Source: Dipteris shenzhenensis | Taxonomy: Eukaryota > Polypodiophyta > Polypodiopsida > Gleicheniales | Assembly (NCBI GenBank): GCA_047967505.1 | Contig: CM106539.1 | DNA length: 64,000 nucleotides | Strand: one strand, 5' to 3' | Notes under the pieces: generated by a model | Told to the model about the DNA's origin: nothing | What the model saw: the letters and a program-made list of their open reading frames with translations, nothing else | Databases searched by the model: none | Part shown: piece by piece, positions 1 to 11,242 of the stretch | Numbering within the stretch: position 1 is the first letter of the stretch | Layout of the letters: every line of letters starts with the position of its first letter | Position numbers and translations under genes: made by a program

Positions 1-190
1 GCTAGCCTTCATCATGGCTGAGTCTGCCCTTCACCTTTGGAGTGCTGACAGAAACTCAGTATGAAGACTTTGTATAAATGGATGCTCAAGTATGTGTGGG
101 TGTGTGGATTTGTATGTGTGAGAGCATATTTTTATACTATGGTCTGCCCCCACTGTTGGGTGCTGATGACGTTAGTGGGGATGTCATAGT

Positions 191-245
191 GTTGTGGTTT
201 TAGAGGATGAGTTTGGGAATGTTCCTGGATTCATCTAGGTATATA
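191..245. repeat. Dispersed ~53-bp repeat, copy 1
   Basis: This stretch recurs at 36436-36488 with about three mismatches, centred on the phrase TAGAGGATGAGTTTGGG. One copy lies upstream of the kinase gene beside gypsy integrase sequence and the other lies in intron 2 of the gene. It encodes nothing I recognise. It is probably a scrap of an unidentified repeat family. Confidence 0.5.
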
Positions 246-261
246 CTTTTTTCATGATACA

Positions 262-947
262 CAGAAGTCCTGGATAAGTGGTTGGCTCTTGCTGAATTTT
301 GTTACAACAGTACCGAACACCTTTCTATTGGCATGAGCCCTTTTGAAGCAATGTATGGATGCAAGGTTGGGATGCCACCTTTTATTTCAGACATGGCTGT
401 GAAAAATCAGCAAGCGAGAAGTGACTTGGAAAGAATGGATACCCCTCTGCAATTGGCTAAGAAGAATATGCAGGATGCCCAAGTTAAGTAGAAGAAGTAT
501 GCGGATGAACGCATGAGGTATCTGTCTTTTGAAGAAGTTGATTATGTGCATTTACGCCTCCATAAGAACCATTATGCCTTGCTGAAAGGTAACACCAACA
601 CGAAGCTTGCTCACAGGGATTACGGTCCCTACAAGATCATCCACAAAGTTGGAGAGGTGGATATGAGTTGGAGCTCCCTAGTACTTCCAAGATTCTTAAT
701 GTTTTTTATGTCTTTGCTGATGCCGCATGTAGGACAATATGTCCAAGTTCTTCCTAAGCTACCACCTATGGATGAGGATGGTCACATCCTCTATGTCCCG
801 GAGTGCATCATGGGTTTCAGAGACCATGTACTCCGAAACAAGGTCTACATAGAGTATCTTATCAAGTGGCGGGGACTCCTTGAGGATGCGAATTCATGGC
901 AGCGAGAAAGCATTGTCGAGGACCACCCCTATCTCCTATCGGGCTGA
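262..947 (+). pseudogene. Ty3/gypsy chromovirus integrase C-terminus and chromodomain (fragment)
   Basis: The translation shows the end of a Ty3/gypsy integrase: a WLALAEFCYN motif, then a TGMSPFEAMYG-like segment (here IGMSPFEAMYG), then a stop at 489-491. A second open stretch at 513-947 continues the integrase C-terminal region (around YGPYKIIHKVGEV) and ends in a chromodomain-like segment (VYIEYLIKWRG followed by SWQRES). This order is typical of chromoviruses, whose chromodomain directs insertion to particular chromatin. The internal stop and missing upstream pol show it is a relic. The upstream 1-260 carries no recognisable coding sequence. Confidence 0.8.
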
Positions 948-1012
948 TTAATAGTTTTTGTTTGCTGCACTTTTTTTGGACAGCCAGGATGTAAAATTTT
1001 GAGGGCAAAATT

Positions 1013-1180
1013 CTATGAGAAGGGATGGCTGTAATGAAGGGGGAAAAGGGCTAATTTAGAGGCCCTTTAGAGACCTTTTAGATGAGAAATATAGAAGGAC
1101 TAAAAAGTCCCCATCCACCCCTCGTTGTACACTTTTTGATGTGACATTAATCTTATCTCCCACCTCCTTCCTCCTATCTG
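1013..1180 (+). repeat. Possible start of the chromovirus 3' LTR
   Basis: After the chromodomain stop and a short spacer there is a purine run (GAGAAGGGA, about 1017-1025) followed directly by TG, the usual layout of a polypurine tract and LTR start. The sequence then runs into a CT microsatellite, and no second LTR copy is present in the window to confirm it. Confidence 0.35.
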
Positions 1181-1185
1181 CCTTC

Positions 1186-1345
1186 ACTCTCTCTCCCAAT
1201 CTCTCTCTCTCTCTCTCTCCCCCCTCACCCTTCTCTCTCTGTCTCTCTCTCTCTCTCTCTCTGTGTCTCTCTCTCTCTCTCCCTTTTCCCCTTTCACTCA
1301 CTTCTCACTCCTTCTCCCTCTTCCTCTCTCTTCCCTCTGCCAATT
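1186..1345. repeat. CT-rich microsatellite
   Basis: A long, imperfect (CT)n tract interspersed with CCC and CTGT. It marks the junction between the chromovirus tail and the following copia fragment. Confidence 0.85.
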
Positions 1346-1422
1346 CTATCCCCTCTCTCCAAATCAGCCCAGCCTCCTTCACTACAAAAAATCTCTTTCA
1401 CACACTGAGAATGGCGTTCCAA

Positions 1423-3129
1423 CGGGGCCACTGTCACTTGTGCAAATAATGCAGCGTATCCCGTGAAAGGGATTGGTCAAGTGATTGTCACTACAATGTT
1501 AGGTGATACCATAAAGTTTTATGTGTTCCAGGTATAAAAAAGAATCTGATTTTTATCTCAGCCATGGCTTCAGAGTTCTTTTTGACGGTTATCGGTGTGC
1601 CGTTTATGATAATTGGTATGAACTATATTGTATTTAATGGAACACTTGATAGAGGGCTATATCATCTTGACATGTATGTACAACAGACTGCTATAGAAGC
1701 TAATGCTGTGGCTGAATCTGTAATTTTTGATACACATCTATGGCATGAGAGATTGGGAGATCTTAACTTCAAGAGTTTGGTGAAGATGAATTCACATGAC
1801 ATGGTTATAGATCTTCCACACATGCATGCACTTGAAAAACATGTATGTGAGGGCTGCTTGTTGGGCAAAATGCATAGGTTTCCATTTCCCAAGGACGGGA
1901 CGCTTGGTGCATCCAGGAAGTTGCATCTCCTACATAGTGATGTGTGTGGACCGATGCGGACAGCATCACTTGGGGGGTACTATTACTTTGTTACTTCTAT
2001 AGAAGCTGAAGTCAGATGTCTTCTCTTGCTTCAAGCATTGGATTGCCTTGGCAGAAAATGAGACTAGGGAGAAACTCTTGACCTTCCGCACTGACGGGGG
2101 GTGAGTACATGTCTTGGGAATTTTCTGTTTTTGTAGCAGGTTGGGGTATCATTCATTAGTGCACAGTGCCATACACGCCGCAATAGAATGGGCTTGTAGA
2201 TGTAAAAATAGAACATAAACAGAAATGGGCTGGTGCATGCTTAAGGGAAACTCTTTGCCCAATAAATTCTGGTTGGATGCAATTATGTGTGCCAACTATG
2301 TTCTCGAATCTCAACCGAGCACCCACTTGGGCATTAAGGACCACGACTCCCTTTGAAGCACGGACAGGTCGTAAGCCTATCATTTCACATGCGGGTGTTT
2401 GGGTCTCTTGCGTATGTGCATGTACCCTCTCAATTGAGGCATAACCTTGATGATAAGGCTGTCAAGTGCATCTTCATTCGCTACAGCTCACAAAGCAAAG
2501 GTTACAAGTTGTTTTTGCTGAGCATGCCCCTTTACCTTAGCTGGACTGTAAAACACAGCCTTCAGTGGCAGCCTCTGATGTGTTTGACTCTATTCTGCCT
2601 TTCGTAGATACACATGACACAGTGCAGAGCATTGTGCCACATGCTTCTAGCAGCACTAATCCTACTCCGGTTGCTCCTGCTCACCCTGATTTTCCACCGC
2701 CAGATGGCCATGCTATCGAGCAAGCAGTTCAAGAGGAGAGGGCTGTCAGCCTGTCATGAGACAGCAAAAAGCAGTCCCTCGTTGGCTTTTGGATGCCGTT
2801 AGGGACAGCAAGCAGGTTGAGTCTTTGCTTGCCCGTACTAGAGGTGCGCACAAATAGATGCAAGCCAATTTTTTGGCTGTAGCTTTGATTGCCACTACCT
2901 GTAATGAAGAGCCACTATGTCATAAGGATGATTTTGACAGCAGAAATGGATTTTGAGGCTGTTTGGCATGCCTTACACTTGGGACCATTTGTTACGTGAT
3001 GTTGATCTCCCTATACTGACATAGGTTGCTATATCCATCTTGGACAAATATGTGCAACCATAATATAGTTTCTAGGTATACCTGAGATGTATTCAGGATA
3101 CTTCAGCCGTACCATGGGGGGGGGGGGGT
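1423..3129 (+). pseudogene. Ty1/copia pol fragment (GAG-pre-integrase, integrase, start of RT)
   Basis: The fragment starts in the protease/pre-integrase linker ([17 protein letters not shown]). It then has a GAG-pre-integrase domain in which [16 protein letters not shown] and the Cys pair [12 protein letters not shown] are clear (about 1735-1880), then the integrase start ([10 protein letters not shown]). The integrase continues broken by frameshifts to 2600, with a readable piece at 2380-2510 ([20 protein letters not shown]). At 2755-2950 the pre-RT linker is visible ([24 protein letters not shown]). Most of RT and RNase H is deleted. A G-run near 3116-3128 is the polypurine tract before the LTR. 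It is the same family as the minus-strand element at 13680-18932. Confidence 0.85.
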
Positions 3130-3336
3130 TGTTAGCACTTAGCCCTGGTATGGCCTTGTAGGCTAGTCTTAGGACTCAGTCAACCCTTAGATCGACTTCA
3201 CTGGTTAACCATATGGTTGACTTTGGGCCATATAGGCCACCCCTTTGTACTTCTCATTATCCATTTGCAAGTACTCGTGTTCCTTTAGCTTGTTGTCTTC
3301 TCCCTTGCACTCCACTCCCATTCCCTGTACCCAACA
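3130..3336 (+). repeat. copia 3' LTR (TGTTAGCACTTAG family)
   Basis: This segment starts TGTTAGCACTTAGCCCTGG directly after a G-rich polypurine tract and ends TACCCAACA, giving TG...CA termini and 207 bp. Its first 26 bases recur in reverse complement at 18907-18932, the 5' end of a minus-strand copia. That recurrence supports the LTR start; the end at 3336 is inferred from the CA terminus. Confidence 0.65.
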
Positions 3337-3339
3337 ATT

Positions 3340-6300
3340 AAAGCCTCCTGCTGTTGCTACCCGTCCTAGTGATGCTTCCATGCCAAAGTCTGTACCACAC
3401 ACTCGTAGTTTAGGGAATGCAACTCCGCCCCCAATGGTTGATAAAAGCAAAGCCATAATGCAGGGCTCGAGTTCCAAGGTAGTGGATAAAATGCCAGTCG
3501 GCGAAAAAGCCTCTTCATCCAATTGACGGTCTCTTAAAAAGTCTTAAAGCCAAGGACAATGGCCAATAGAAATTGGACAGAGAATGCATTCCCTTCCAAG
3601 GACACTCAGGCAGTGGTGGATTTGGGGTTGGCAGGCTTTGGTCTGCTGTGATGCGGGATGATCCATTGTGTTTTCCACCTATGTCAGCCATACCTTTGTA
3701 TAATTTTGTTGCCTCTCTTGGTCATTTTTCTAATGATGAACAAGGTAATACCTGTCAAGAATATGCTGGTTTGCCACAACTTGGGGCGGTCATGCAGGAA
3801 TAGCTTTGATGCTAACTATTTCTCCCTTGTTGTAAATTGTATATACTGATCAAGTGCTTTACTTACAATATACTAGGCCTCTGCAATACAAATAAATGAA
3901 GGCTCCTTTGGAATGACATCACAGCTCACAAGCTACATATTGTTTGTTTACAAAAACACAATCAACACTCCTTTGCAGGCCATCAAAGTTGCTTTACAGG
4001 ATTTCACATGTTTTATGTTGGTCAGGCTTCCTTTTCGGGAGTTGCTATGCTCATTCATCATGATTTACAGCCGCGGATGGAATATAATGACCCACATGGT
4101 CGATATTTGATTGTTCGATGCTTGATTAATGGGGACACCCGTGAATTTGCTTCAATTTATACTTCTTCCACTTTTGCTGTTTGGGTGATATGGAGCACTG
4201 TCTGGCAGAATATTCATGAGGAGGTAATGCTTTCATAGGTGGAGACTTTAATAATTCTCTTGGCACGGAGGACAATAGTACTCATTGATCTCATATGATG
4301 CGCAGAGAAAGGGATGCTTGGACATTTATGTCTGACACTCTGCATGATTGTGATTTATGGCAACAGCTTATGCGTGATACGGATTGGGTTCACTTTTCAT
4401 CATAATGAATTCACTCAGTATTGGGCTCGTTTTGGTCGATGGTACATGCTTCATGCTGCACAGTTTGATGATTTTACTTGTGAGATGGCCTTGGATTATA
4501 CTTTGTGGCTATTTGCTCACTTTTCAGTCCATATGACTTTGCATTTTGGTATGCCAGTGCGTGATACACAACCACCTTGCAAAAGGATTTTATTGGTTAA
4601 CAATTCGTACCTAAAGCATCATGCCTTCCAAGTTATGGTTTGGTCTCTTTCTCGAACTGCCTGAATTCTGCTCGCGGGGCCCAAAACGCGCCCGAAACGA
4701 AATATGATTGATTTTTTTTCAAAATTTGGGATCAGCTTAGCCTTGTTCTGCTACACATGATTAATCATGCTTGGATTTCTGGCTCTATGCGGTGCATTTG
4801 ATTCCAAAAAGCCTTTATGCCAACATTTATTACATTGGCGGCCCATCACACTGATGCCTGTGGTATCTAATCTCGTTTCTAAAATGCTTGTCTTACGCAT
4901 ATCACATCTCTTATTCACTGGATTGCATCCTGCTCAATGTGGTTTTGTGCCATTAAGACAGATCATGGACTACATTGCAAATGCTTAGATTGGCATTGAA
5001 TATGCCAATACACCCATCAAGATGTCTTAATCATGCAAGCGGATATTGAAAAAGCTTTTGACACTCAGATGGGATTTTATTGCAGATGTGATGATGTGGT
5101 TGGGCTTCGGTCCTAAGATGCAAAATGTTGTTTACTAGCTTTATGAAGACGGCACAGCTTTTTGTTTTTTATTCGATGCCCTCTCTTCTTCTTGGTCATT
5201 GGGCTGCTCTGTCCCTCAAGGCTGTCCTCTTAGTGCCTTGCTTTTTGCGATTGCTACTATATCAATTGTTGATGCTTATGGATGCTTTAGTTTGGCAGGG
5301 ATGCTTGCATGGTATAGACTTTCTTGGTGGCACGACATTTGTGAGCAAGGCTTGTGCAGATGATTCCTTTTTCTTTCTACCAAACTTGGATGCAAACATT
5401 CGGTATCTTATGCAGGCCTTAGATCTTTTTGGACTCGCAGCTGGGCTTTTGCTTAATCAAAACTTTTGCCTTTGCAGGAGTGTGATTGGCATTGTATTTT
5501 GTTGCCAGGCTTCTCGCTTCCTCCTGATCAGGTGGTGCATCATTTTGGGTTATCCTATTGGCCAGCATATCTCCCTACCTTAAGAGCGACTTTGGGTGTA
5601 GCAGAAACTTTTTTATAAGGTGGACTATTGAAACTGTCGCTGCATGTTCGCCATTGGATTGTGCAGTCTATCCTTATGGCATATGTGTAGTATTATTTGC
5701 CGCCAATTCCCTGGTCATCACTTGACATTCAAAAGTTTATCACTAGGATTATGAGATGCCTTTGGCATACCAAGCGTCTATTCGCCCAGGATGCATGACA
5801 GTTTGAATATTCTTAACATCCACATTCATATGTTGGCTCCTAAGGCCACCCTCTTGCTCTCCTTTTTGGAGCAACGTTAGCCATGGGTTGTTATGCGTTC
5901 CTGTATGGTTGCTCTCTTCGTAGAGATGCTTTTGGTTATTGAATTACAGCTATTTCTGATGTTATTTTTGGGCACATGGGTTGGCGTATTCTTGGTTGCC
6001 CCTTTTCCTCTTGCTTGATACATGGTTGGTTGTAGAATCTGGCTCATTTACAATGGTCGGGTTGTCTTCCAGATCCATGCAATACCCTCCGTTTGCCTCG
6101 TATTCATTGGAGCAGGGTATTTGATTGTCCCTTGGCTAATCTCCAGCCCAGAAAGGCTCATTTCCTGCATCGCTTGGGTGTTTCAACAGTGCAAGATTTG
6201 GTGGATGATTGGGCCTGCACTCTTTCTATTCCGCAGGCCAAGAGATAGATCTATTTGGCACACAATTACTACTATACTGCAGCCATTTAGCCTGTCCTCC

Positions 6301-7046
6301 ATCTATTTACCTCTCTTCCTCTATTGATTGCAAGTTTGATCGGGACTCTCTACGCTGTACCTTTTCATTTGCAGATCTCTCTGCTCAGAAAACTTATCAT
6401 CTCTTGCTTCCATTGTTGTGGATTCAACAGCATGGGAATCTCTTTTGGCATCTTCACAAGCCTCTTGCTTGGTGGAAGGCTTTTCTTTGATGCATTTGGA
6501 GTAGCAAGCTTCCTCTCAAACATCACTCTTTTTGTGGCGTTGTTTGGAAGGGGCCTTACCGAGGGGTTCATTATTGGCTGCTCGGCGTTTTGCTTCCTTG
6601 GTTTGCCATACTTGTTCACATGCGAGGGAGATTGTGCTGCATCTCTTTTGAACCTATCCTACTGCTCGATATTTTCTTTTCATGATGAGGACGGATCTTC
6701 AGGCTCGTTTTTCTAGGATTAGCTTTGGCAGACAGTTCTAGTTGTTTGGTCGATATGCTTCTAGAGATGACTATGGTCATTTGTTTTCCTGGTATCGCTT
6801 TTGCTCTCTATGGTCCTTATATCATGCTTGTAGCATTCGACTGTATGTCCATTGTTCTCTTGATGCTTTTTCTTTCGCTCATCCTTGCTTAGTTTTCTCT
6901 AGGATGTGCATTTTCTTGGAGACCTTCCTCTAGCTCAGTTGGAAGTTTTCTAACAGTGTTTCTAGTTCTCTGTAGTAGCTGCTCCGCTTTGGGACAGCTA
7001 TGAATGTACATTCTTCTTAATGAAATGGTTCTTTTACCCAAAACAA
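3340..7046 (+). pseudogene. LINE relic (ORF1 tail, endonuclease, reverse transcriptase, zf-RVT)
   Basis: A decayed non-LTR retrotransposon on the + strand. Endonuclease pieces lie near 4020-4260 (a GVAMLIHHDL phrase, then GGDFNNSLGTEDNSTH in shifted frames). RT begins near 4770 with the LHWRPITLMPVVSNLVSKML phrase, continues with AQCGFVP, and has the PQGCPLSALLFAI motif near 5215. A zinc-binding zf-RVT region with the phrase KLPLKHH lies around 6500-6620. Stops and frameshifts are frequent, so no protein is made. The 3' end (about 7000-7046) is A-rich and runs into a GC/TG microsatellite. The ORF1-like stretch at 3342-3810 is assigned only by position. Confidence 0.75.
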
Positions 7047-7077
7047 AAAGTGCGCGCGCGTGTGTGTGTGTGTGTGT
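7047..7077. repeat. (GC)n(TG)n microsatellite at a LINE 3' end
   Basis: An alternating GTGCGCGCG then GTGTGTGT tract follows the A-rich end of the LINE relic. A second LINE-like tail at 9339-9580 is also followed by a TG tract. Confidence 0.85.
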
Positions 7078-7094
7078 AAAGGCACTGGATTGGG

Positions 7095-7393
7095 TGTTGG
7101 GGAAACTGAAAGGAAAGCAAAGAGTGGACACAAACTCAGAATACTTGCATTACTTGCTTGTAGAATGAAGAAGAGTGAGGTCCTTAAGTAGGCACCTCAT
7201 ACATGCTCACTGACATCACTGATGACTTCAGAGCTCCACAATCATCTCCTCAATCTGCTCCTAGATTCTCTCAATCATCCTATGTGGCTCTTCCACCACC
7301 TAACTGTGCTTGTGGGCACCTAACTGTGCCTCTAGCACTCACACATAGAAACATAAGGTGTGCCTGAGGCATACACCTTGAGATATCCCAACA
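7095..7393 (-). repeat. 3' LTR of the 2.24-kb element
   Basis: On the element's own strand it reads TGTTGGGATATC to CCCCAACA. It matches 9035-9333 at all but one position. Confidence 0.93.
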
Positions 7394-7766
7394 AACCCCC
7401 CCTCAAGGGAATGCCTCAGGCTATGTCAAGGATACATCTAGTCTCATAGTTTCTCATGCCATCTCATGGTGGTCAAGGATAAATCTATGGCTAGGTACTC
7501 ATGCTAGCAAGGGTTCCCTTGGGTGTAAGGTAAACAAAAGGGATATAAAAAGACCTTCCAATGGTTATCTCCCCTGCATGTACATGCACACAATGTCTGC
7601 AGGAGGTACCATGGAACAAAACATACACATGGCCTACATCATAAGGTGACCAGAGGTGTTTACAAAAACACACAAAACACAATAGTTTATTTTCATTCAT
7701 TTTGGAGGACTATCCAGGCTGAGCACCTTGACATACAGAGAGATCTAGAGCATACATAGAGATGAT

Positions 7767-8174
7767 TTAAAATGCATAATCTTCATGGGATGCCTCATCT
7801 TGTGGAGGCAAAATATCCATGTCAAGGCAAGGTCTTACCACATGGGCAGTGTCTAGTGCCTTATAAGATGGTACTATGATAGAACAAGTGGATCTGGAAA
7901 TCATATCCTTCAAGAGAACAATTATCTTGTCATCTCCATAGTTGTGTAGAGAAGCATATCTTAGGTATCTGACCTTCATCTTTTTCTTGTACTTGGAGTC
8001 AAATAAAAGTGCCATGAGAGGGTAGATCTTTGGCTTTGTAGTTGCTTCCTTTTTGGAAACCATTGTTTTGGCAATCTTCAACAAGGAAGTCAGATTGGCA
8101 TTTTCATCCTTTGTAGCATAACAAGACATTGCTTTATGTTTTGGCTTTTCACATATTTTGCATAAGCAAGCCAT
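7767..8174 (-). CDS. Gag-like zinc-knuckle ORF of the 2.24-kb element
   Basis: An uninterrupted 135-codon ORF on the element's coding strand. Residues 5-18 form a CX2CX4HX4C knuckle (Cys5, Cys8, His13, Cys18), the nucleocapsid signature of retrotransposon Gag. The rest is lysine-rich in the middle and ends acidic (DEASHEDYAF). No capsid region is recognisable upstream, so it is either a truncated Gag or a captured short gene. The first ATG is used, since it lies just before the knuckle. Function as a nucleic-acid binding protein is inferred from the motif alone. Confidence 0.5.
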   Translation of the reverse strand: MACLCKICEKPKHKAMSCYATKDENANLTSLLKIAKTMVSKKEATTKPKIYPLMALLFDSKYKKKMKVRYLRYASLHNYGDDKIIVLLKDMISRSTCSIIVPSYKALDTAHVVRPCLDMDILPPQDEASHEDYAF

Positions 8175-9022
8175 GAGAGGGTCTAACCCAGGTATTGGGC
8201 AGTGTCTTCTCTCTTACAGGGCTTAGAATAACAACTGAAATGCTTCAAAATATAAGCATTTAATGTAGCAAAGTCTTGTGACCAAATTTCAATCAATGAT
8301 GCTTCTTCTTACATGCTTCATAGAAGAGGCTAAAATGAATACTTTCCAATCAAAACCAGGTCTAGCAATTCAAAACAAAACTGAAGCCACACTTGTACTG
8401 AAGTTATTGAAAGTTTCAAAAAACCAGAAATGCTAGAGTAGCATTTTATGTAGCATCATCTTCAAAAACTTGTCCAAAACTGTCAAAACCAAAAGGCTAA
8501 ACTTGGAGGGCTTGTAGCTCACTCTTCAAAGCAAGGAAAAGAGGGCTTTCTGAAGCAAAAGAAAGCTCATATACCAGAGAGGGTCCAGCACAGAGGTTGG
8601 ACGAAATGGTGCGCACTTTTGCCCGGGAGAGTTGCTACAGGCTGAACCTGAGTTTTGACGATTTCTCCCTCGTTACTGAACCAAATGAGCTGAAAAATGG
8701 CTCAAAATCTTCGTCTTGAGGTCGCCCATCTACTCCTAAGAGGGCTCAGGCAATGGCGGAGCAGGTAGGGAGTATTGAGCAGTAGAAGAAATGGCGAAAA
8801 ATGCGCTGTTTGGGGAATGGCAGCCACCACAGACGTTTTTTTTTCAATTGCTTGCAGGTGGAAGTTCGCCCATACTAGAGGAGTTTCCAGCTCAGAGGGT
8901 TTGGGCAATGGTCGTTTGTAGGTGGAGAACCAAGCTCTCAAAGATTTTGGGAAGAAAGAGGAAAATGGAGAAGAAGAAGAAGATGATGATGTGGCAGAAA
9001 TGGGCTCAAGGGGGATCAAAGG

Positions 9023-9034
9023 GCTCTGATACCA
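9023..9034 (-). other. Primer-binding site (initiator-Met tRNA) of the 2.24-kb element
   Basis: The plus strand reads GCTCTGATACCA, the complement of TGGTATCAGAGC, immediately inside the 5' LTR at 9035. It fixes the element's orientation as minus. Confidence 0.9.
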
Positions 9035-9333
9035 TGTTGGGGAAACTGAAAGGAAAGCAAAGAGTGGACACAAACTCAGAATACTTGCATTACTTGCTTG
9101 TAGAATGAAGAAGAGTGAGGTCCTTAAGTAGGCACCTCATACATGCTCACTGACATCACTGATGACTTTAGAGCTCCACAATCATCTCCTCAATCTGCTC
9201 CTAGATTCTCTCAATCATCCTATGTGGCTCTTCCACCACCTAACTGTGCTTGTGGGCACCTAACTGTGCCTCTAGCACTCACACATAGAAACATAAGGTG
9301 TGCCTGAGGCATACACCTTGAGATATCCCAACA
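9035..9333 (-). repeat. 5' LTR of the 2.24-kb element
   Basis: 299 bp, paired with 7095-7393. It adjoins the primer-binding site on one side and the TTGGG duplication on the other. Confidence 0.93.
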
Positions 9334-9338
9334 TTGGG

Positions 9339-9630
9339 CACTCTAGACTCTGCGGAAAGACAAGAACCATCAAGTCTTTAGAGAGCCTACTTTTTCCATG
9401 TACTACTATTTCCGGATGTCCATTAGGCAAACCTTTTGTGATTACATGTCTGTTGGTTGGATAGATTACGCTCTCTACTTGCCTTACGAGGAAATTTTTT
9501 GATCTTGTATTTGCTGATCTCCACTTTGGGGACAGCCTCTTGTAATATAAAGATACATGGATTTCGCCCCCCCAAAAAAAGTGTGCGTGAGTATGCCGCG
9601 ACTCGTGTGTGTGTGTGTGTGTGTGTCTTA
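9339..9630 (+). pseudogene. LINE-like 3' tail ending in A-run and TG microsatellite
   Basis: The TTGGG duplication joins 7094 to 9339, so this was continuous with the sequence before 7095 until the LTR element inserted. Short open stretches (for example around WIDYALYLPYEE) precede a 3' untranslated-like segment, a C/A run at 9567-9580 and a (TG)n tract at 9604-9627. I cannot identify a domain; assignment as a LINE tail rests on position and the A-rich/TG ending. Confidence 0.35.
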
Positions 9631-9639
9631 TGCATATGC

Positions 9640-10041
9640 TTATAGAGCTACACAAAGTTCTGCTCCAGAAGCGGCAGCATGCCAGTGTGCATGCATTGCT
9701 GAAAGGAGGTGGAATGTGAAGGAGGAGGCAGACAGAAGCAGTGATTGTGCGTGCAGCTGGAAAAAGACATAATGACGGCATTGTGAGCTGGTTTGCAGCT
9801 GATTCTTCAACGGAATGCTGTGCACAGAAGAGGAGCTGGGGCTGTGACATTGCTGCGCACAGTTGAGCTACAGCAAGGGACGATTAATGCAGGTGGCGTC
9901 ACATCCAGATATGAGCGCAGCAGCTCATGAACAGATTTTCCGTAGAGAAGAGCTGGTCAGCCAGCAAGAGTGAATCAGGAAGCTCCTCAAGAGGTGGCGT
10001 GCTGCAGCAGGATGGCAGGTGGATTCCCTGCTCTGATACTA
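9640..10041 (-). mobile_element. Leader and primer-binding site of a truncated LTR element
   Basis: Read on the minus strand, 10030-10041 is TAGTATCAGAGC, one base from the initiator-Met primer-binding site, followed by a Cys/Leu-coding, CTG/GCTGC-rich leader. The same arrangement and similar wording follow the 5' LTR of the gag-only element at 31692-34420. No gag follows before 9640, so the element is truncated here. Confidence 0.55.
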
Positions 10042-10372
10042 CGATAGAAAGCATGGTTGGAGAGGGTGAGAGATAGCATGCACATGATTGAGACAAGAGG
10101 CCCAATGCTCATGGGACTGATGAGATTTGGAGCAAGTACAATGGCCTCCTTTTGTAGGCAAGGGGCTTGCCTTATCATCTAGACACTCTGCATCACATGT
10201 GATGTCAGGACCTCACAGATGATGTCACACACAATAGAATCAAATTTAGGTGTCTCCACCTACAACACAAGTGGCACTAGGTAGATTCCTTATGGACACT
10301 TCACACCTACATAAGTGAGGGACACTCACTCTCTCTAGGACTCTCTAGGACTCTCACACTCACATTGAGACT
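10042..10372 (-). repeat. Minus-strand LTR related to that of the gag-only element
   Basis: On the minus strand this region parallels the LTR at 34111-34420: a doubled GAGTCCTAG near its start, GTGACATCATCTGTGAGGT, GATAAGGCAAGCCC, CTACAAAAGGAGGC (TATA-like), then CAATCATGTGC and CTCTCACCCTCTCC before the primer-binding site. Divergence is considerable, so it is an older relative. The outer end is approximate. Confidence 0.6.
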
Positions 10373-11242
10373 GCGATATCCATACACAAGAGGCAGCAGG
10401 AGGAGGTCGCAGCAGGGAGGGCTTTCTTACCATGGTATGAAACAACTAAATCGTTCAAGAGATGCTTCAATACCACTGTCATGCAAAGATACTAAAAAAG
10501 CAGCATGAGAATCCGCATGTGAACCGAGTACACAGATAATTTAAAATAAAGGGTATTGCATCATGATGATTTCTCTTGCGGTAACATCTAGAATTGAAAA
10601 GATTAGCCTGCTTGATGAGATGGAGCATGGAGCCACCTGTCCCATGGCATGAGTTGTGTCCTTCCTAAAGAGCAATTTGGTGGGAAGACATGCCCTTTAA
10701 TGAAGAGTCGTATACTTCCAGGAAGAATCAGACCTGTTGCATGCTTCCTTTAGAGGCTTAGTTTGGGGGCACTTTTGGGTTCATGTAGATATGCAGGTGT
10801 TGTCAAGCAATCCTTAGGGGAAAACTGACAGATGAGTTATCAAAGGAGTCTCCACATTTCTGTGTTCTGTGGAGCTATTCATTGCATGAACTTTGGATTG
10901 GATGCTCATGTGATGATGCTGGCTAAAATCAAAGTTATTGATCCAAAATTTGTTTGAGTCTGACTTTTAGACTGTGTGTATAAGAACAGTTCTTGCAGCC
11001 AGCATGCTTTATTGATGAGAGGAGTCATAGGAAAGGGCAAAATATATTATTTCATTGCTTTTTCCAGAAGGTCTCATTCCAGGATTGGTTATTTTCATAT
11101 GTCTATCTCACTCACAGCTTGAAGATGAGCTGAATATATCCCCTCATTTTTAAGTCAGTTCTTCTGGTGCAGGTGCTCTGGCATTGATTTGTTTGGCTTT
11201 ATAGGAGTACTCGCTCATTGATGCTCTGATAAAGTCGGATTG
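10373..11242 (+). promoter_or_regulatory. Presumed 5' flank and 5' UTR of the CRLK-type gene
   Basis: No transposon protein is readable here. An in-frame TGA at 11219-11221 precedes the start codon. Possible splice acceptors (TGCAG ending 11172 and TATAG ending 11204) lie just upstream, so a 5' UTR intron is possible. I see no convincing TATA box or transcription start, and the promoter could lie further upstream. Confidence 0.35.

Larger units (their letters stand above)
7095..9333 (-). mobile_element. Complete non-autonomous LTR retrotransposon, 2.24 kb
   Basis: Two 299-bp LTRs (7095-7393 and 9035-9333) differ at a single position that I can see (C at 7229, T at 9169). The element is flanked by the 5-bp duplication TTGGG (7090-7094 and 9334-9338). 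The primer-binding site for initiator-Met tRNA is at 9023-9034 on the minus strand, directly beside the LTR. A polypurine tract (plus-strand AACCCCCCCTC) abuts the other LTR at about 7394. The interior is only about 1.64 kb and contains no protease, integrase or RT, so its movement must depend on another element's enzymes. It sits between two LINE tails upstream of the kinase gene. The near-identity of the LTRs implies recent insertion. Confidence 0.93.

Noticed and set aside
1056-1449. ORFs of Ser/Leu/Pro or Arg/Glu repeats on both strands
   Set aside because: They are translations of the CT microsatellite, not genes.
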